Below are positions 1-9,956 of a DNA stretch of 64,000 nt, in pieces (position 1 is the first letter of the stretch; each line of letters opens with the position of its first letter). The notes beneath the pieces are model-generated. The model saw only the letters and a program-made list of their open reading frames with translations, was not told where the DNA came from and did not search any database. The position numbers and the translations under genes were made by a program. The DNA comes from Acidobacteriota bacterium (GTDB lineage: Bacteria; Acidobacteriota; Terriglobia; Bryobacterales; Bryobacteraceae), in assembly GCA_016185425.1 (NCBI GenBank), contig JACPNQ010000014.1, forward strand, positions 62,001 to 126,000, read 5' to 3'.

Positions 1-234
1 TCTACAGGGGTTGTCAGCGGGCTGCTAGCAGTGACAACAACAGCGGGAACCGCGCATCTGAGGACAGGAGACAGGTGCGTGGATTACTATACTCGACATT
101 TCATATCGAGAATACGATGTTAAGACCATTTGCGTCAACAGGTATTTGCTCCATGGCGCCAAACCATCTGACATTTCAGTTGATATATACTTCTTGCAGT
201 CGTCCTTGGGGACCTTTAAGAGAGAGTTAGCCTC
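1..234. other. Non-coding 5' flank
   Basis: I see no supported gene here. The first frame is open for about 40 codons from the left edge, but the translation is not recognisable, so it may or may not be the tail of an upstream gene. The segment between about 100 and 234 is more AT-rich than its surroundings and should hold the promoter of the receptor gene that follows. A purine-rich GAGAG lies just before that gene's ATG. Confidence 0.4.
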
Positions 235-3200
235 ATGTTCAAATGGTTATTCTTACCGGCGCTATGCTGCGCCGCAATCGTTCCTGCCTATGCCCAAGTA
301 GCTTCGGCCGAAGTCAGTGGCACCGTACTCGACTCAAGCGGGGCCGGCGTCGCCAATGCAAAAGTTACCGCCACCAACAAATCCACCAACGTCTCGCGCG
401 AGACGGTTTCAAACGCCACTGGTGCGTACCTGATCAACCTTCTCCCGCCTGGTGACTATCAACTGGCTGTGGAAGCCGCCGGATTCCGGAAGCTGTCCCA
501 ATCCGGCCTCACCCTCCAGATCAATCAGCAGGCGCAGGTCGACCTCACCATGCAGGTCGGCCAGGTCACCGAGACAGTGGAAGTCACCGCCGCCGCGCCC
601 TTGCTCGAATCGGAGTCCTCGTCGCTTGGAACCGTCGTCAGCGAGAAGCTCGTCAATCAGCTTCCACTCAACGGCCGCAACTTTATTCAGCTTGCAACAC
701 TCAGCCCTGGCGTCAACGGCGTTGGGTTCTCTGCCGCCGGCACCATCATGAGCGGCACTCGTCCGGACGATCGCCGGCCCGGCACCGAGATCTTCTCGAA
801 CGGCAACCGCGAAGGGTCCAACAACTTCCTCTACGACGGCATCGATAACAACGAGCGCCTCACGCTCTCCATCGTGCTCCGGCCTGCCGTCGAAGCCGTG
901 CGCGAATTCAAGATCCAGACCAACATGTACTCCGCCGACGTGGGCCGCAACTCCGGCGCCGTCGTCGACGTCATCACCAAATCCGGCACCAACGAATTCC
1001 ACGGCAGCGCCTTCGAATTCCTGCGCAACTCAGCGATGGACGCACGCAACTTCTTCAGCCCGAAAGGCACTGCATTCCCTGCCTTCCGGCTGAATCAATT
1101 CGGCCTCTCCTTCGGTGGCCCGGTCATCTTCCCGAAGCTCTACAACGGCAAAAACCGGACCTTCTTCTTTGTCGATTACGAAGGCTACCGCCGCGACTCG
1201 CAGCAACTTCTGCTCGGTAACATACCCACGCTGAAGATGCGCACGGGCGACTTCACCGAGACCGCCAACGTCTACGATCCACTCTCCACGCGGCCGGCCG
1301 GTTCGGGCTTCACCCGCGACCAGTTCCCCGGGAACATCATCCCGGCCAACCGGTTTGACCCGATTGCGATCAAGATGATTCGCGCCTATCCCACGCCTAC
1401 CAGCACCGCCCGCTTCAACAACTATCTGACTAACCTCGTCCAGCACCAGAAGTGGAACCAGGGCGACGTGCGCGTCGATCACCAGATCACGCCGAAGGAC
1501 AACTTCTTCGCGCGCTGGTCCATCCAGAACACCGAGACGCAAGTCCCCAGCACATACCCGCCGGTGAGTATCCCTGGTATCTCGAAGCCTGTAAATCTGG
1601 CCGACGAAGCCTCGTTCGCCGGCACGTCCTTCGCGCCCACGCAGCACGCCGTGGCGAGCTATGCCAAGGTCTTCACGCCGCGCCTCGTCAATGAGCTTCG
1701 CGTCGGTTTCAACCGCTTCCGCGTCGACTACACGGCCGACCAGTACGAGCCCGGCGGCGGGCTCGGCAATCAGCTTGGTGTCCCGAACGCGAACGTTACT
1801 CCCAACGAGCAGAACATGCCCATCTTCTCGCCGTCCAGCTACATCGGCACCGGCCAGACGCGCTCGCTGCCGATCTTCCGCCGCGAGAACCTGTTCCAGT
1901 ACATCGACAACGTGACCTATACGATCGGCCGCCACACTCTAAAATTCGGCGGCGATTTCCGCCGCCGCCAGTTGACGATCTATCAGACCAACGCGGGCAA
2001 CGGCCGGTTCAACTTCTCGCCCGCGCTCACCGACTCGCGCGCTGGGTCCGGGGGCGATTCGATGGCCAGCTTTATCCTCGGCTACGCCACTACCATCCAG
2101 CATGACTACACACAAAACTGGCCCGGCCAGCGCGGCTCCGAAATCGGCACCTATTTCGCCGACGATTGGCGTGTCAATAAGAAGCTCACCATCAACCTCG
2201 GCATTCGCTGGGACTACTACAGCCCCTATAGCGAAGTTGCCAACCGCTGGTCGAACTTCAATGTCATCACCGCCAAGCTCGACATCGCCGGCCAGAACGG
2301 CGTCGATAAATACGCCGGCGTTAAGCCCTACTACAAGAACTTCGGCCCACGCTTCGGCTTCGCCTATCAATTGGGTTCCCACTCTGTCATTCGCGGCGGC
2401 TACGGCCTCTTTTACAATCCGACAGGCAGCGAAGGCGGGAGCATGCGTCTGTTCCGAAATCTGCCGTTCGGCTCCACCGTCACGATCACTCCAGGGGATA
2501 TCAATCCCGGCACTCGCGTAGTTGACGGCTTCGCGCCGCTGGTGCCCGTCGACTTCAAGACTGCTCCGTTCGGCGCCATGAGCGCGGTCGACCCCAACTT
2601 CCGTCCGTCTTTCGCACAGCAGTTTAACCTGACGGCGGAGCACGAGATCGCTCCGGCGGCCCTCGTGATCAAGACCGCGCTAGTCGGAAACCTTGGCCGC
2701 CACCTTTACAATACTTTCGACGCGAACCAGCCCATACCTGGGGCTGCGGCGTTGAATACCCGGCGTCCGCTGTTTGCCGTTGCTCCGAATTTAGCCAATG
2801 TGAACTACTTCACGGTCAATGGCCTCAGCAACTATTACGCTCTCCAAGTGACGGTTGACAAGCGTATGGCCAAAGGCCTCAACGGCCTCTTCGGCTACAC
2901 GTGGTCCCACGCTATCGACAACGTCCCGCTCGAATTCGGCGGCGGTAGTGCCGGTCCGCTTCCACAGGATCCGCGCAACCTCCGCGCTGAGCGCGGCAAC
3001 TCCATCATCGACATCCGCCACCGCCTGACGGCCAGCTACCTCTACTCGCTGCCGTTCGGTAAAGGCCGTTCGTTCCTCAACCACGGCGGCATCGCCGACG
3101 CGATCATCGGCGGCTGGCAGACCAATGGCATCCTCACCATTCAGTCCGGCTTGCCGTTTTCGGCCGTGCTGCAGACGTCCACCACGAACGGCACCGGCAG

Positions 3201-3540
3201 CCGGCCGGATTCCAACGGTAGCAAGGGTAACGACCCTCACACGCTGCAGCGCTGGTTCGATCCGACGGTGTTCACGACACCTCCCCCCTTCACTTACGGG
3301 AACGCGGGCCGCAACATACTGTTTGGCCCCGGCCGCTGGAACTGGGACATGTCCCTGTTTAAGAACTTCGTCATCAAGGAACAGATGCGGTTTGAGCTGC
3401 GCGCCGAAGCCTTCAACGTATTCAACCATCCGCAGTTCGGGCAACCGAATGCCAGTATCGGCAACGCGCAAGTCGGCACGATCACGAGTACGGTCGGCAA
3501 CCCGCGGCAGTTGCAGATGGGACTACGGTTCCAGTTCTAA
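235..3540 (+). CDS. TonB-dependent receptor, Oar-like, with carboxypeptidase-regulatory-like N-domain
   Basis: Outer-membrane beta-barrel protein of 1101 residues, probably an importer or adhesin-like receptor. A signal peptide spans about residues 1-21 (ending AYAQ). A carboxypeptidase-regulatory-like beta-sandwich follows at about 25-105 (VSGTVLDSSGAGVANAKV), then a plug-like segment containing LPLNGRNF, then a long barrel rich in aromatic and Asn residues that ends in a C-terminal Phe (LRFQF), as expected for BAM-assembled barrels. The domain order matches Oar-like receptors that are greatly expanded in Acidobacteria. The substrate cannot be read from sequence. The mutL gene follows after 17 bases on the same strand. 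Confidence 0.9.
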   Translation: MFKWLFLPALCCAAIVPAYAQVASAEVSGTVLDSSGAGVANAKVTATNKSTNVSRETVSNATGAYLINLLPPGDYQLAVEAAGFRKLSQSGLTLQINQQAQVDLTMQVGQVTETVEVTAAAPLLESESSSLGTVVSEKLVNQLPLNGRNFIQLATLSPGVNGVGFSAAGTIMSGTRPDDRRPGTEIFSNGNREGSNNFLYDGIDNNERLTLSIVLRPAVEAVREFKIQTNMYSADVGRNSGAVVDVITKSGTNEFHGSAFEFLRNSAMDARNFFSPKGTAFPAFRLNQFGLSFGGPVIFPKLYNGKNRTFFFVDYEGYRRDSQQLLLGNIPTLKMRTGDFTETANVYDPLSTRPAGSGFTRDQFPGNIIPANRFDPIAIKMIRAYPTPTSTARFNNYLTNLVQHQKWNQGDVRVDHQITPKDNFFARWSIQNTETQVPSTYPPVSIPGISKPVNLADEASFAGTSFAPTQHAVASYAKVFTPRLVNELRVGFNRFRVDYTADQYEPGGGLGNQLGVPNANVTPNEQNMPIFSPSSYIGTGQTRSLPIFRRENLFQYIDNVTYTIGRHTLKFGGDFRRRQLTIYQTNAGNGRFNFSPALTDSRAGSGGDSMASFILGYATTIQHDYTQNWPGQRGSEIGTYFADDWRVNKKLTINLGIRWDYYSPYSEVANRWSNFNVITAKLDIAGQNGVDKYAGVKPYYKNFGPRFGFAYQLGSHSVIRGGYGLFYNPTGSEGGSMRLFRNLPFGSTVTITPGDINPGTRVVDGFAPLVPVDFKTAPFGAMSAVDPNFRPSFAQQFNLTAEHEIAPAALVIKTALVGNLGRHLYNTFDANQPIPGAAALNTRRPLFAVAPNLANVNYFTVNGLSNYYALQVTVDKRMAKGLNGLFGYTWSHAIDNVPLEFGGGSAGPLPQDPRNLRAERGNSIIDIRHRLTASYLYSLPFGKGRSFLNHGGIADAIIGGWQTNGILTIQSGLPFSAVLQTSTTNGTGSRPDSNGSKGNDPHTLQRWFDPTVFTTPPPFTYGNAGRNILFGPGRWNWDMSLFKNFVIKEQMRFELRAEAFNVFNHPQFGQPNASIGNAQVGTITSTVGNPRQLQMGLRFQF

Positions 3541-3557
3541 CAGCTACACTCGAAAGA

Positions 3558-5495
3558 ATGGGTCGAATTCGTGTCCTGCCGGACGCTGTTGCTAACCAGA
3601 TCGCGGCAGGAGAAGTGGTGGAGCGCCCGGCTTCCGTCGTCAAGGAGCTGCTCGAAAACTCGCTGGATGCGGGCGCTACATCCATATCGATAGAGGCCGA
3701 ATCGGGCGGGCGGCGCCTGCTGCGCATCACCGACAACGGCTGCGGCATGTTGCGCGACGATGCCATGCTCGCCTTCGAACGTCACGCCACGTCGAAATTA
3801 AATAGTGTCAAAGACCTGTTTTCCATCGCCACCCTCGGATTTCGCGGCGAGGCGCTGCCATCCATTGCCAGCGTCTCGCGCCTTGTCCTGGAGTCGCACG
3901 CGCCCGAAGAGTCCACCGGAACACGCGTCGAAATCCACGGCGGCAAGATGATCCGCTGCGACGAAGCCGCTCTCGCCAATGGCACCGTCATCACTGTCCG
4001 CGACCTGTTCTTCAATGTCCCCGCGCGCAAGAAGTTTCTCCGTTCGGACCAGACTGAGCTCGCCCACATCGCGTCGCTTGTGACGCACTATTCCCTCGCC
4101 CACCCGGACAAGACATTCGAGCTCCGCCACGACAACCGCGAACTCCTCCACGTCACACCTGTCGCTACCTTGAAGGAGCGTGTCTTCCAGGTCTTCGGCA
4201 GCCACACGCTCGACGACTTGATCGACATCGGTGAGCACGAGAAGGAACTCCTCATCCCGGAGCCGCCGCAGGGCCTGCCGGAAGAAGAGCGCACCCGCGT
4301 CTTTCTGCTGCGGGGCTTCGTCTCACGTCCGCAGATCCAGAAGTACAACCGCAACTCCATCTACCTGTTCGTGAACGGCCGGCTGATTCGCGACAAGCTG
4401 CTACTCCATGCGATGCAAGCCGCCTATCACAACTTGATGCCGCCGGGCGCGTTTCCGTTTGCCCTGCTGTTCCTTGATTGCGACGCCGAAGAAGTCGACG
4501 TCAACGTCCATCCATCGAAGACTGAAGTGCGCTTCCGCCACGGCAGTTGGGTGCATGACTTTGTTCGCGACGCGATCCGCGGCTCCATCATGCAGAGCCG
4601 CCCCCTGAGCTCATTGCCGCTCCCCGCGCAGCCGCAACTCGGCGCCCGCCTGCCGTACAGCGAATTCTCCCAGCAGATGGAGAACGCCGCCATCCGTCAG
4701 GTCATTCCCCCTGACGATGCGCAAGGCGTCAACACTGCCGATCTCCCAACTTTCACGCTCCACCAGCCGCCTGCACCCGCGGCGCGCTTCGAATTTCAAG
4801 ATCCTCCGCCCGCGGAACTGGCCGTTCCCTCTACTCCGGTCCGCACGCGGATTCCGGACACCCACGGGGGGCTGCCCGACGGCGTTGTTCTCGACGTTGC
4901 CCAATCGCTCGACGTGTTGAAAGATCTTCGCCCGCTTGGTCAACTGCACGAGAGCTTTATCCTCGCCGCCGGCCGTGACGGACTCTGGATCATCGATCAG
5001 CATGTCGCGCACGAGCGCATTCTCTTCGAGCAGGTTCTCCGGCAGCGCGCCGCCGGCCGTGTCGAACAGCAGGCGCTACTTATGCCGATCGTCATTGAAC
5101 TCACCGCCGGTCAGCAGATCGAGTACGCGCAGATCGCCGATGAACTCCGGGCCAGCGGCTTCGATAGCGAGCCTTTTGGCAATCGCACCATCGCCATCTC
5201 CGCCGCGCCCGCCGCGGTGAAGCCCGGTGACATCGAAAAGATCCTGTTTGAAATCCTCGAAACAGCGGAGCGCGAACTCCGCGGCGCGACGCTCGATGAA
5301 GTGCGCCGTAACGTCTGTGCCACCATCGCCTGCCGCGCGGCCATCAAGATCAACATGCGCCTCGATCAGCAGAAAATGGAATGGCTCCTCAATGAGCTTG
5401 CCCGTTGCGAGCATCCGACCAACTGCCCGCATGGCCGGCCCATCGCATTGCGGTATTCTACCCGCGATATTTTGAAGGGCTTTCACCGCATCTGA
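3558..5495 (+). CDS. mutL: DNA mismatch repair protein MutL
   Basis: Mismatch-repair ATPase that links MutS recognition to strand incision, 645 residues. The N-terminal GHKL ATPase motifs are clear: NQIAAGEVVERP near residue 12, ENSLDAGA, ITDNGCGM and GFRGEA near 94-99. The C-terminal domain carries an endonuclease motif near residue 480, DQHVAHERILFE, which keeps the D, H and both E of DQHA(X2)E(X4)E but has Val for the first Ala. ACRAAIK and CPHGRP near the end complete the metal site. It is therefore an incising, MutH-independent type. Three genes follow closely on the same strand, suggesting co-transcription. Confidence 0.97.
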   Translation: MGRIRVLPDAVANQIAAGEVVERPASVVKELLENSLDAGATSISIEAESGGRRLLRITDNGCGMLRDDAMLAFERHATSKLNSVKDLFSIATLGFRGEALPSIASVSRLVLESHAPEESTGTRVEIHGGKMIRCDEAALANGTVITVRDLFFNVPARKKFLRSDQTELAHIASLVTHYSLAHPDKTFELRHDNRELLHVTPVATLKERVFQVFGSHTLDDLIDIGEHEKELLIPEPPQGLPEEERTRVFLLRGFVSRPQIQKYNRNSIYLFVNGRLIRDKLLLHAMQAAYHNLMPPGAFPFALLFLDCDAEEVDVNVHPSKTEVRFRHGSWVHDFVRDAIRGSIMQSRPLSSLPLPAQPQLGARLPYSEFSQQMENAAIRQVIPPDDAQGVNTADLPTFTLHQPPAPAARFEFQDPPPAELAVPSTPVRTRIPDTHGGLPDGVVLDVAQSLDVLKDLRPLGQLHESFILAAGRDGLWIIDQHVAHERILFEQVLRQRAAGRVEQQALLMPIVIELTAGQQIEYAQIADELRASGFDSEPFGNRTIAISAAPAAVKPGDIEKILFEILETAERELRGATLDEVRRNVCATIACRAAIKINMRLDQQKMEWLLNELARCEHPTNCPHGRPIALRYSTRDILKGFHRI

Positions 5496-5508
5496 TTCCA
5501 GTTGCAGT

Positions 5509-6564
5509 ATGATCGCCAACGTGAACACTCCGCTCCTTTCCCGCCGGGCGATGCTCGCCGGAGCCCTCTTCAGCCCGGGCCGTTACCACGCCGCGGAACA
5601 GATCCTCGATCAAGCCGTCACCTCCGGCAAACTCCATGCCGCCGTTCTCCGTGTCGAGCAGCGCGGAGACATATTCGAGCGCGCGTTCGGCAAGGCTAAG
5701 CCGGATTCGCCTTTTCTCATCGCCTCCATCTCGAAGCCGATGACGGCTACGGCGGCCATGATCCTAGGCGACCGCGGCCTGCTGCAATACGAAGATCCGG
5801 TTTCCAAGTATCTCGACAACTTCACCGGCGGCGGCCGCTCCGAAATCACCATTCGCCACCTGCTCACCCACACCTCCGGTCTGCCCGACATGCTTCCCGA
5901 CAACGTTGCCCTTCGGGAGCGCAACGCGCCCATGGCCGACTTCGTTAAAGGCGCCCTCACCGTGCCGCTGCTCTTCCCGCCCGGCGCGCGCACTAGCTAC
6001 CAGAGCATGGGCATCCTGCTGGCCGCCGGAATTGTCGAACGCATCACTCGCAAACCGCTGCGCCAGTTTCTGGAAGCGGAACTCTTCCAACCCTTGAAAA
6101 TGAGTCGCTCCGCGCTCGGTATGGGTCAATTCAAGCCAACCGAAACAGTGCGCATTCAAGCCGAGTTTGCCGATCCGCCCGGTGGCACACCCGAAACGGC
6201 GGCCTGGGATTGGAACAGCCCGTGGTGGCGTGACTTCGGCGCCCCCTGGGGAGGCGTCCACTCCACTGCCGCGGACATCGCAAAGCTTCTTGCCGCCTTC
6301 CTGCATCCAACAGGCGTACCAGTGAAAAAAGAAACCGCCCAGCGCATGATCGCGAATCAAAACAAGGGTCTCGACAAGCCCTACGGCATCGGCTGGGCGA
6401 TCACGGACGGAGGCTTCGGCCACGGCGGCTCCACCGGCACTTCCTGCTGGGCCGACACTGCGAAGGATGCGACCTTCGTACTTCTGACTTCACTCCCGGC
6501 GAAGGCCTCGCAGAAGTCAATCATCGATCCCGTAGCAAAGGCTGTCCGCGCCGCCCTCTCATGA
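5509..6564 (+). CDS. Serine beta-lactamase-like hydrolase (class C / esterase family)
   Basis: Predicted exported serine hydrolase of 351 residues in the beta-lactamase / penicillin-binding-protein-like superfamily. The catalytic S-x-x-K is S73-I-S-K76. The second motif is Y164-Q-S166 (YxS rather than the classical YxN), and the third-motif position is HGGSTG near 305. The N-terminus has a twin-arginine-like segment (SRRAMLAGAL). Family members act as esterases, D-aminopeptidases or beta-lactamases, and the substrate cannot be deduced here. It starts 13 bases after mutL, and its TGA overlaps the next ATG (ATGA), indicating translational coupling. Confidence 0.85.
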   Translation: MIANVNTPLLSRRAMLAGALFSPGRYHAAEQILDQAVTSGKLHAAVLRVEQRGDIFERAFGKAKPDSPFLIASISKPMTATAAMILGDRGLLQYEDPVSKYLDNFTGGGRSEITIRHLLTHTSGLPDMLPDNVALRERNAPMADFVKGALTVPLLFPPGARTSYQSMGILLAAGIVERITRKPLRQFLEAELFQPLKMSRSALGMGQFKPTETVRIQAEFADPPGGTPETAAWDWNSPWWRDFGAPWGGVHSTAADIAKLLAAFLHPTGVPVKKETAQRMIANQNKGLDKPYGIGWAITDGGFGHGGSTGTSCWADTAKDATFVLLTSLPAKASQKSIIDPVAKAVRAALS

Positions 6565-7085
6565 TCAACATCCAACCAAAAACACATGGCCCCACGCTGG
6601 ATTCCCCGATCGAGCACCTCAACGCCTGCCATCGCCGCATTGAAGAACGTCTCGATACCCTCGAACGCGCCGGCCGGCATCTGCAAACCCGATCGGACGA
6701 AGCGCTCACCGCCATCCGCTCCGCCTTCCGCTTCTTCGATTCCAACGGCGTCAAGCACACCGCTGACGAGGAAGAGAGCTTCTTCCCGCGCATGTCCGCG
6801 CACCTCGCGCCCGGGGAACGGCAGTTCCTCGAAAACCTCCACACCGAGCATGAACAGACTGAAGGACTCTATGCCGAATTGACAGGACACGTCGCCAAGA
6901 TGGCCAACCCGCCCACCGCCTCCGACGTACAGCGCTACACCGAACTCGCCGCCGCGCTCTGCTCTCTCTACCGTCAACACATCCGCAACGAAGATGCCCG
7001 TTTCCCCGCCATCGCGCAACGGATCCTCACAACGGACGACCTTACTGCTATCGGCCAGGAGATGAAACACCGACGCGGCATATAA
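6561..7085 (+). CDS. Hemerythrin-domain protein
   Basis: A 174-residue protein with a hemerythrin/HHE four-helix fold, expected to bind a di-iron centre and to sense or carry O2 or respond to NO or oxidative stress. Candidate ligands lie in IEHLNACHRR (H19, H24), VKHTADEEESFF, LHTEHEQTEG and YRQHIRNEDARF. No transmembrane segment or partner domain is visible, so it is a stand-alone cytoplasmic form. It is coupled to the preceding hydrolase by an ATGA overlap and to the following dehydrogenase by a TAATG overlap. The function within this operon is unknown. Confidence 0.88.
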   Translation: MINIQPKTHGPTLDSPIEHLNACHRRIEERLDTLERAGRHLQTRSDEALTAIRSAFRFFDSNGVKHTADEEESFFPRMSAHLAPGERQFLENLHTEHEQTEGLYAELTGHVAKMANPPTASDVQRYTELAAALCSLYRQHIRNEDARFPAIAQRILTTDDLTAIGQEMKHRRGI

Positions 7086-8386
7086 TGGCAGTCCGCATGT
7101 CCCGCAATGAAACTGCGTTTGAAATGGCCACCAGCGCCATCCGCTTCGGCCCCGGTGTCACTCGCGAAATCGGCATGGACATCGCCGAACTGGGCCTGCG
7201 ACAGGTCCTTTTCATCACCGATCCTCGCATGCGCCACCTCGCGCCCGTCGCCGCGGCCGAACAGTCTCTCTCCGATAACAAGGTCGCTTACACCCTCTTC
7301 GATCGCGTGCACGTCGAACCCACCGACATCTCCTTCCGCGAAGCGATCGACTTCGCCCGCAACATGGAATTCGACGCCATTGTCGCTGTTGGCGGCGGCT
7401 CCGTCATCGACACCGCGAAAGCCGTCAACCTCTACACCTGCCACCCTCCGGAAGATTTCCTCGACTACGTCAACCCGCCCATCGGCAAAGGTAAACCCGT
7501 CCCCGGCCCCGTCAAGCCGTTATTCGCCGTACCCACCACCGCCGGCACCGGCAGCGAAACCACCGGCGTCGCTATCTTCGATCTCGCGCATCTCCACGCC
7601 AAAACCGGTATTGCGCATCGGCGCCTGAAACCCACGCTCGGCTATCTCGACCCGGACAACACGCGCTCCATGCCGCCGCAAGTAGCTGCCGCCACAGGCC
7701 TCGATGTACTCAGCCACGCTATCGAATCCTACACCGCCATCCCCTACACCGAACGCCCGGCGCCGGACCGCCCCATCCTTCGCCCCGCCTATCAGGGCAA
7801 CAACCCCATTAGCGATGTGTGGTCGATGCAGGCGCTGCGCATGGTCGGTGATTATATCGCGCGCGCCGTGGAAGATACGTCCGATGACGAAGCTCGGGCG
7901 CAGATGATCCTCGCCTCCGCCTATGCGGGCGTCGGCTTCGGCAATGCGGGCGTGCATCTGCCGCACGGCATGTCCTACCCGGTCTCCGGCATGGTGAAGA
8001 GCAAAGGTTATCGTCAGTCCGGCTACCCGGACAATCCATCGATGATTCCGCACGGCTTCTCGGTCATCCTCAACGCTCCGGCGGTCTTCCGCTTCACCGC
8101 GCCCGCCTGCCCGCGGCGCCACCTTGCCGCCGCCGCTGCCCTCGGTGTGGACACGCACAATGCAAAGCCCGAAGACGCCGGCCGCATCCTCTCCGATCGC
8201 ATCATCGCCATCATGGAGCGCCTCAAAGTTCCCAACGGCCTTAAGGCGCTCGGCTATTCATCCGCCGACATTCCCGCTCTCGTCGAGGGCACGCTGCCGC
8301 AGCACCGCGTGACTAAACTCTCTCCGCGCCCCGCGGCGAATGACGACCTCGCCAGGCTCTTCGAAGAGTCAATGCAGGTCTACTGA
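7085..8386 (+). CDS. Iron-containing alcohol dehydrogenase, hydroxyacid-oxoacid transhydrogenase type
   Basis: Group III metal-dependent alcohol dehydrogenase of 433 residues. It strongly resembles hydroxyacid-oxoacid transhydrogenase (ADHFE1), which moves hydride between 4-hydroxybutyrate and 2-oxoglutarate using a bound cofactor. Shared blocks are the N-terminal FGPGVTREIGMD, VAVGGGSVIDTAKAVNLY, DYVNPPIGKGKPV, PTTAGTGSETTGVAIFD and RPAYQGNNPISD. Metal ligands are expected in GLDVLSHAIE, HLPHGMSYP and MIPHGFSV. An alternative start is the Met at codon 6. It closes the mutL-containing run, and the next gene converges on it two bases later. Confidence 0.92.
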   Translation: MAVRMSRNETAFEMATSAIRFGPGVTREIGMDIAELGLRQVLFITDPRMRHLAPVAAAEQSLSDNKVAYTLFDRVHVEPTDISFREAIDFARNMEFDAIVAVGGGSVIDTAKAVNLYTCHPPEDFLDYVNPPIGKGKPVPGPVKPLFAVPTTAGTGSETTGVAIFDLAHLHAKTGIAHRRLKPTLGYLDPDNTRSMPPQVAAATGLDVLSHAIESYTAIPYTERPAPDRPILRPAYQGNNPISDVWSMQALRMVGDYIARAVEDTSDDEARAQMILASAYAGVGFGNAGVHLPHGMSYPVSGMVKSKGYRQSGYPDNPSMIPHGFSVILNAPAVFRFTAPACPRRHLAAAAALGVDTHNAKPEDAGRILSDRIIAIMERLKVPNGLKALGYSSADIPALVEGTLPQHRVTKLSPRPAANDDLARLFEESMQVY

Positions 8387-8387
8387 T

Positions 8388-9929
8388 TCACTCCGGCTTG
8401 TGCGTGGAGCCGGCCTTCGCGGCTTTCCGCCGTTCTTCGGGCAGCGCCGAATTGAACGACGCCCCGTAGCCCGCCGTCTGCCTGTACGGATACCCCTGCC
8501 ATGGATCGCGCCCCTCGATTCGTGGATCGCCGGTGGCACGCAGATCCTTCTCCAACAGCTCACGCAACTGCCGCAGCGTCTCCGCGTTCGTTCCCTTCGG
8601 TGCCAGATTGTCTATCTGGTCCGGATCCGCCTTCAGGTCGTACAGTTCCTCCTCCGGCCGCCTTCCCACGCATAATTGCAGCTCTCTCGCAAAACGGTCC
8701 GCGTTCGCCGGTTCCAGCAGTTCATCCTTCACCGGCGCCGCATCGATGTCGCCGTGCGTCGTCTTGTTGCTCGATAGGAAACTGCCGCCGGTCGGCCATC
8801 GATCCGGCGCGAAATTCCGGATGTACAAATACTCCTTCGTGCGCAGGCTGCGTGCTGGATACGTCGCTCCGTCCGGTCTGCACATCGTGTGCCGTTCCAA
8901 GCCGCCCAGCACGTATTCCCGCGCCGTTTCGTTCTGGCCCTGAATCAGCGGCAGCAAACTCCGCCCCGCCGCGCCGCTCAAATTCGGCAGCCCCGCGGCA
9001 GCCAGCAACGTCGACGGAATGTCTACATGGCTCACCAGCGCGTCCACCTTCCGTCCACCGCCGAACTTTGCTCCCCACCGTATCGCCAGCGGCATGCGCA
9101 GCCCGCCATCGTACAGGTTCACCTTCGCGCGCGGAAACGGCATGCCGTTGTCGCTGGTCACGACAATCAGCGTGTTGTCCAGAATGCCGCGCTGCTCGAG
9201 GATTGCAATCGCCTTGCCCAACTGCGCGTCATACCACTCGATCTCGGAGTAGTATGCGGCCAAATCCTTCCGGGTCGTCTCGGTATTCGGCAGGTACGCC
9301 GGCACGCGCAACGCGCTGAGGTCCCTTCCCATGCGCTCGCCCGCCTTGGCGTCGTAAACACGGTGCGGCTCCGTGCTCCCCAGCCAGAAGAAAAATGGTT
9401 TCGTCTCATCGCCGTCCGCCAGAAAATCCGCGAAGTTCGCCGCGTAATCCCGATTATCGAGACCCGGCGCAATCGGCCCGGCATGCCTCTTCGCATTGAA
9501 CTCTCTCCCATTCGGATGCCGCGACAACCCCGCCGCGCGCCAATCCCCGGGCCCCCAGCCCTTCCCGGTAAATCCGGTCCGGTACCCGGCGTCCTCCAGC
9601 ACATGCGTCACAACGGGCAGTGACGGAGGAATCGTCCCGTACAACACTCCCGCTTCGCCCGCCTGCCACGGATACCGGCTCGTCAACAGGCCTGTGCGCG
9701 ACGGAGTGCACGATGGACACACCGAAAAGCTGTGCAGGAATAACGCGCCTTCGCTTGCAATCCGGTCGAACACCGGCGTCCGCACGAACTTGTCGCCGTA
9801 CGCTCCGGCGTGCGGCCAGGACTGGTCATCCGCCACGACGAGCAGCAGATTCGGCCGTGTCCCAGTGCGCGAACAGCCAAATGGAAGAGCCGCCGCTCCG
9901 GCCAGCCAGGTGCGTCGGGAAGTGAGCAT
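8388..9929 (-). CDS. Sulfatase (formylglycine-dependent), exported
   Basis: Arylsulfatase-family hydrolase of 513 residues. The formylglycine motif is intact: C74-T-P-S-R78, preceded by metal-binding D34-D35 in LLVVADDQSW. A second catalytic region is VTSDNGMPF. The N-terminus SRRTWLAGAAA looks like a Tat signal, and a Cys at residue 19 could allow lipidation, although the residues before it do not make a good lipobox. It probably removes sulfate from polysaccharides or small sulfate esters outside the cytoplasm. No anaerobic maturase or FGE gene is visible nearby. It diverges from the globin gene, leaving under 30 bases for both promoters. Confidence 0.92.
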   Translation of the reverse strand: MLTSRRTWLAGAAALPFGCSRTGTRPNLLLVVADDQSWPHAGAYGDKFVRTPVFDRIASEGALFLHSFSVCPSCTPSRTGLLTSRYPWQAGEAGVLYGTIPPSLPVVTHVLEDAGYRTGFTGKGWGPGDWRAAGLSRHPNGREFNAKRHAGPIAPGLDNRDYAANFADFLADGDETKPFFFWLGSTEPHRVYDAKAGERMGRDLSALRVPAYLPNTETTRKDLAAYYSEIEWYDAQLGKAIAILEQRGILDNTLIVVTSDNGMPFPRAKVNLYDGGLRMPLAIRWGAKFGGGRKVDALVSHVDIPSTLLAAAGLPNLSGAAGRSLLPLIQGQNETAREYVLGGLERHTMCRPDGATYPARSLRTKEYLYIRNFAPDRWPTGGSFLSSNKTTHGDIDAAPVKDELLEPANADRFARELQLCVGRRPEEELYDLKADPDQIDNLAPKGTNAETLRQLRELLEKDLRATGDPRIEGRDPWQGYPYRQTAGYGASFNSALPEERRKAAKAGSTHKPE

Positions 9930-9956
9930 TCGCTACTTCTATCACATAATGGTTTT

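Noticed and set aside
1030..1935. Long minus-strand open frame (301 codons) inside the first receptor gene.
   Set aside because: It lies wholly antisense to a clear receptor and has no recognisable domain; high-GC codon bias leaves such frames open.
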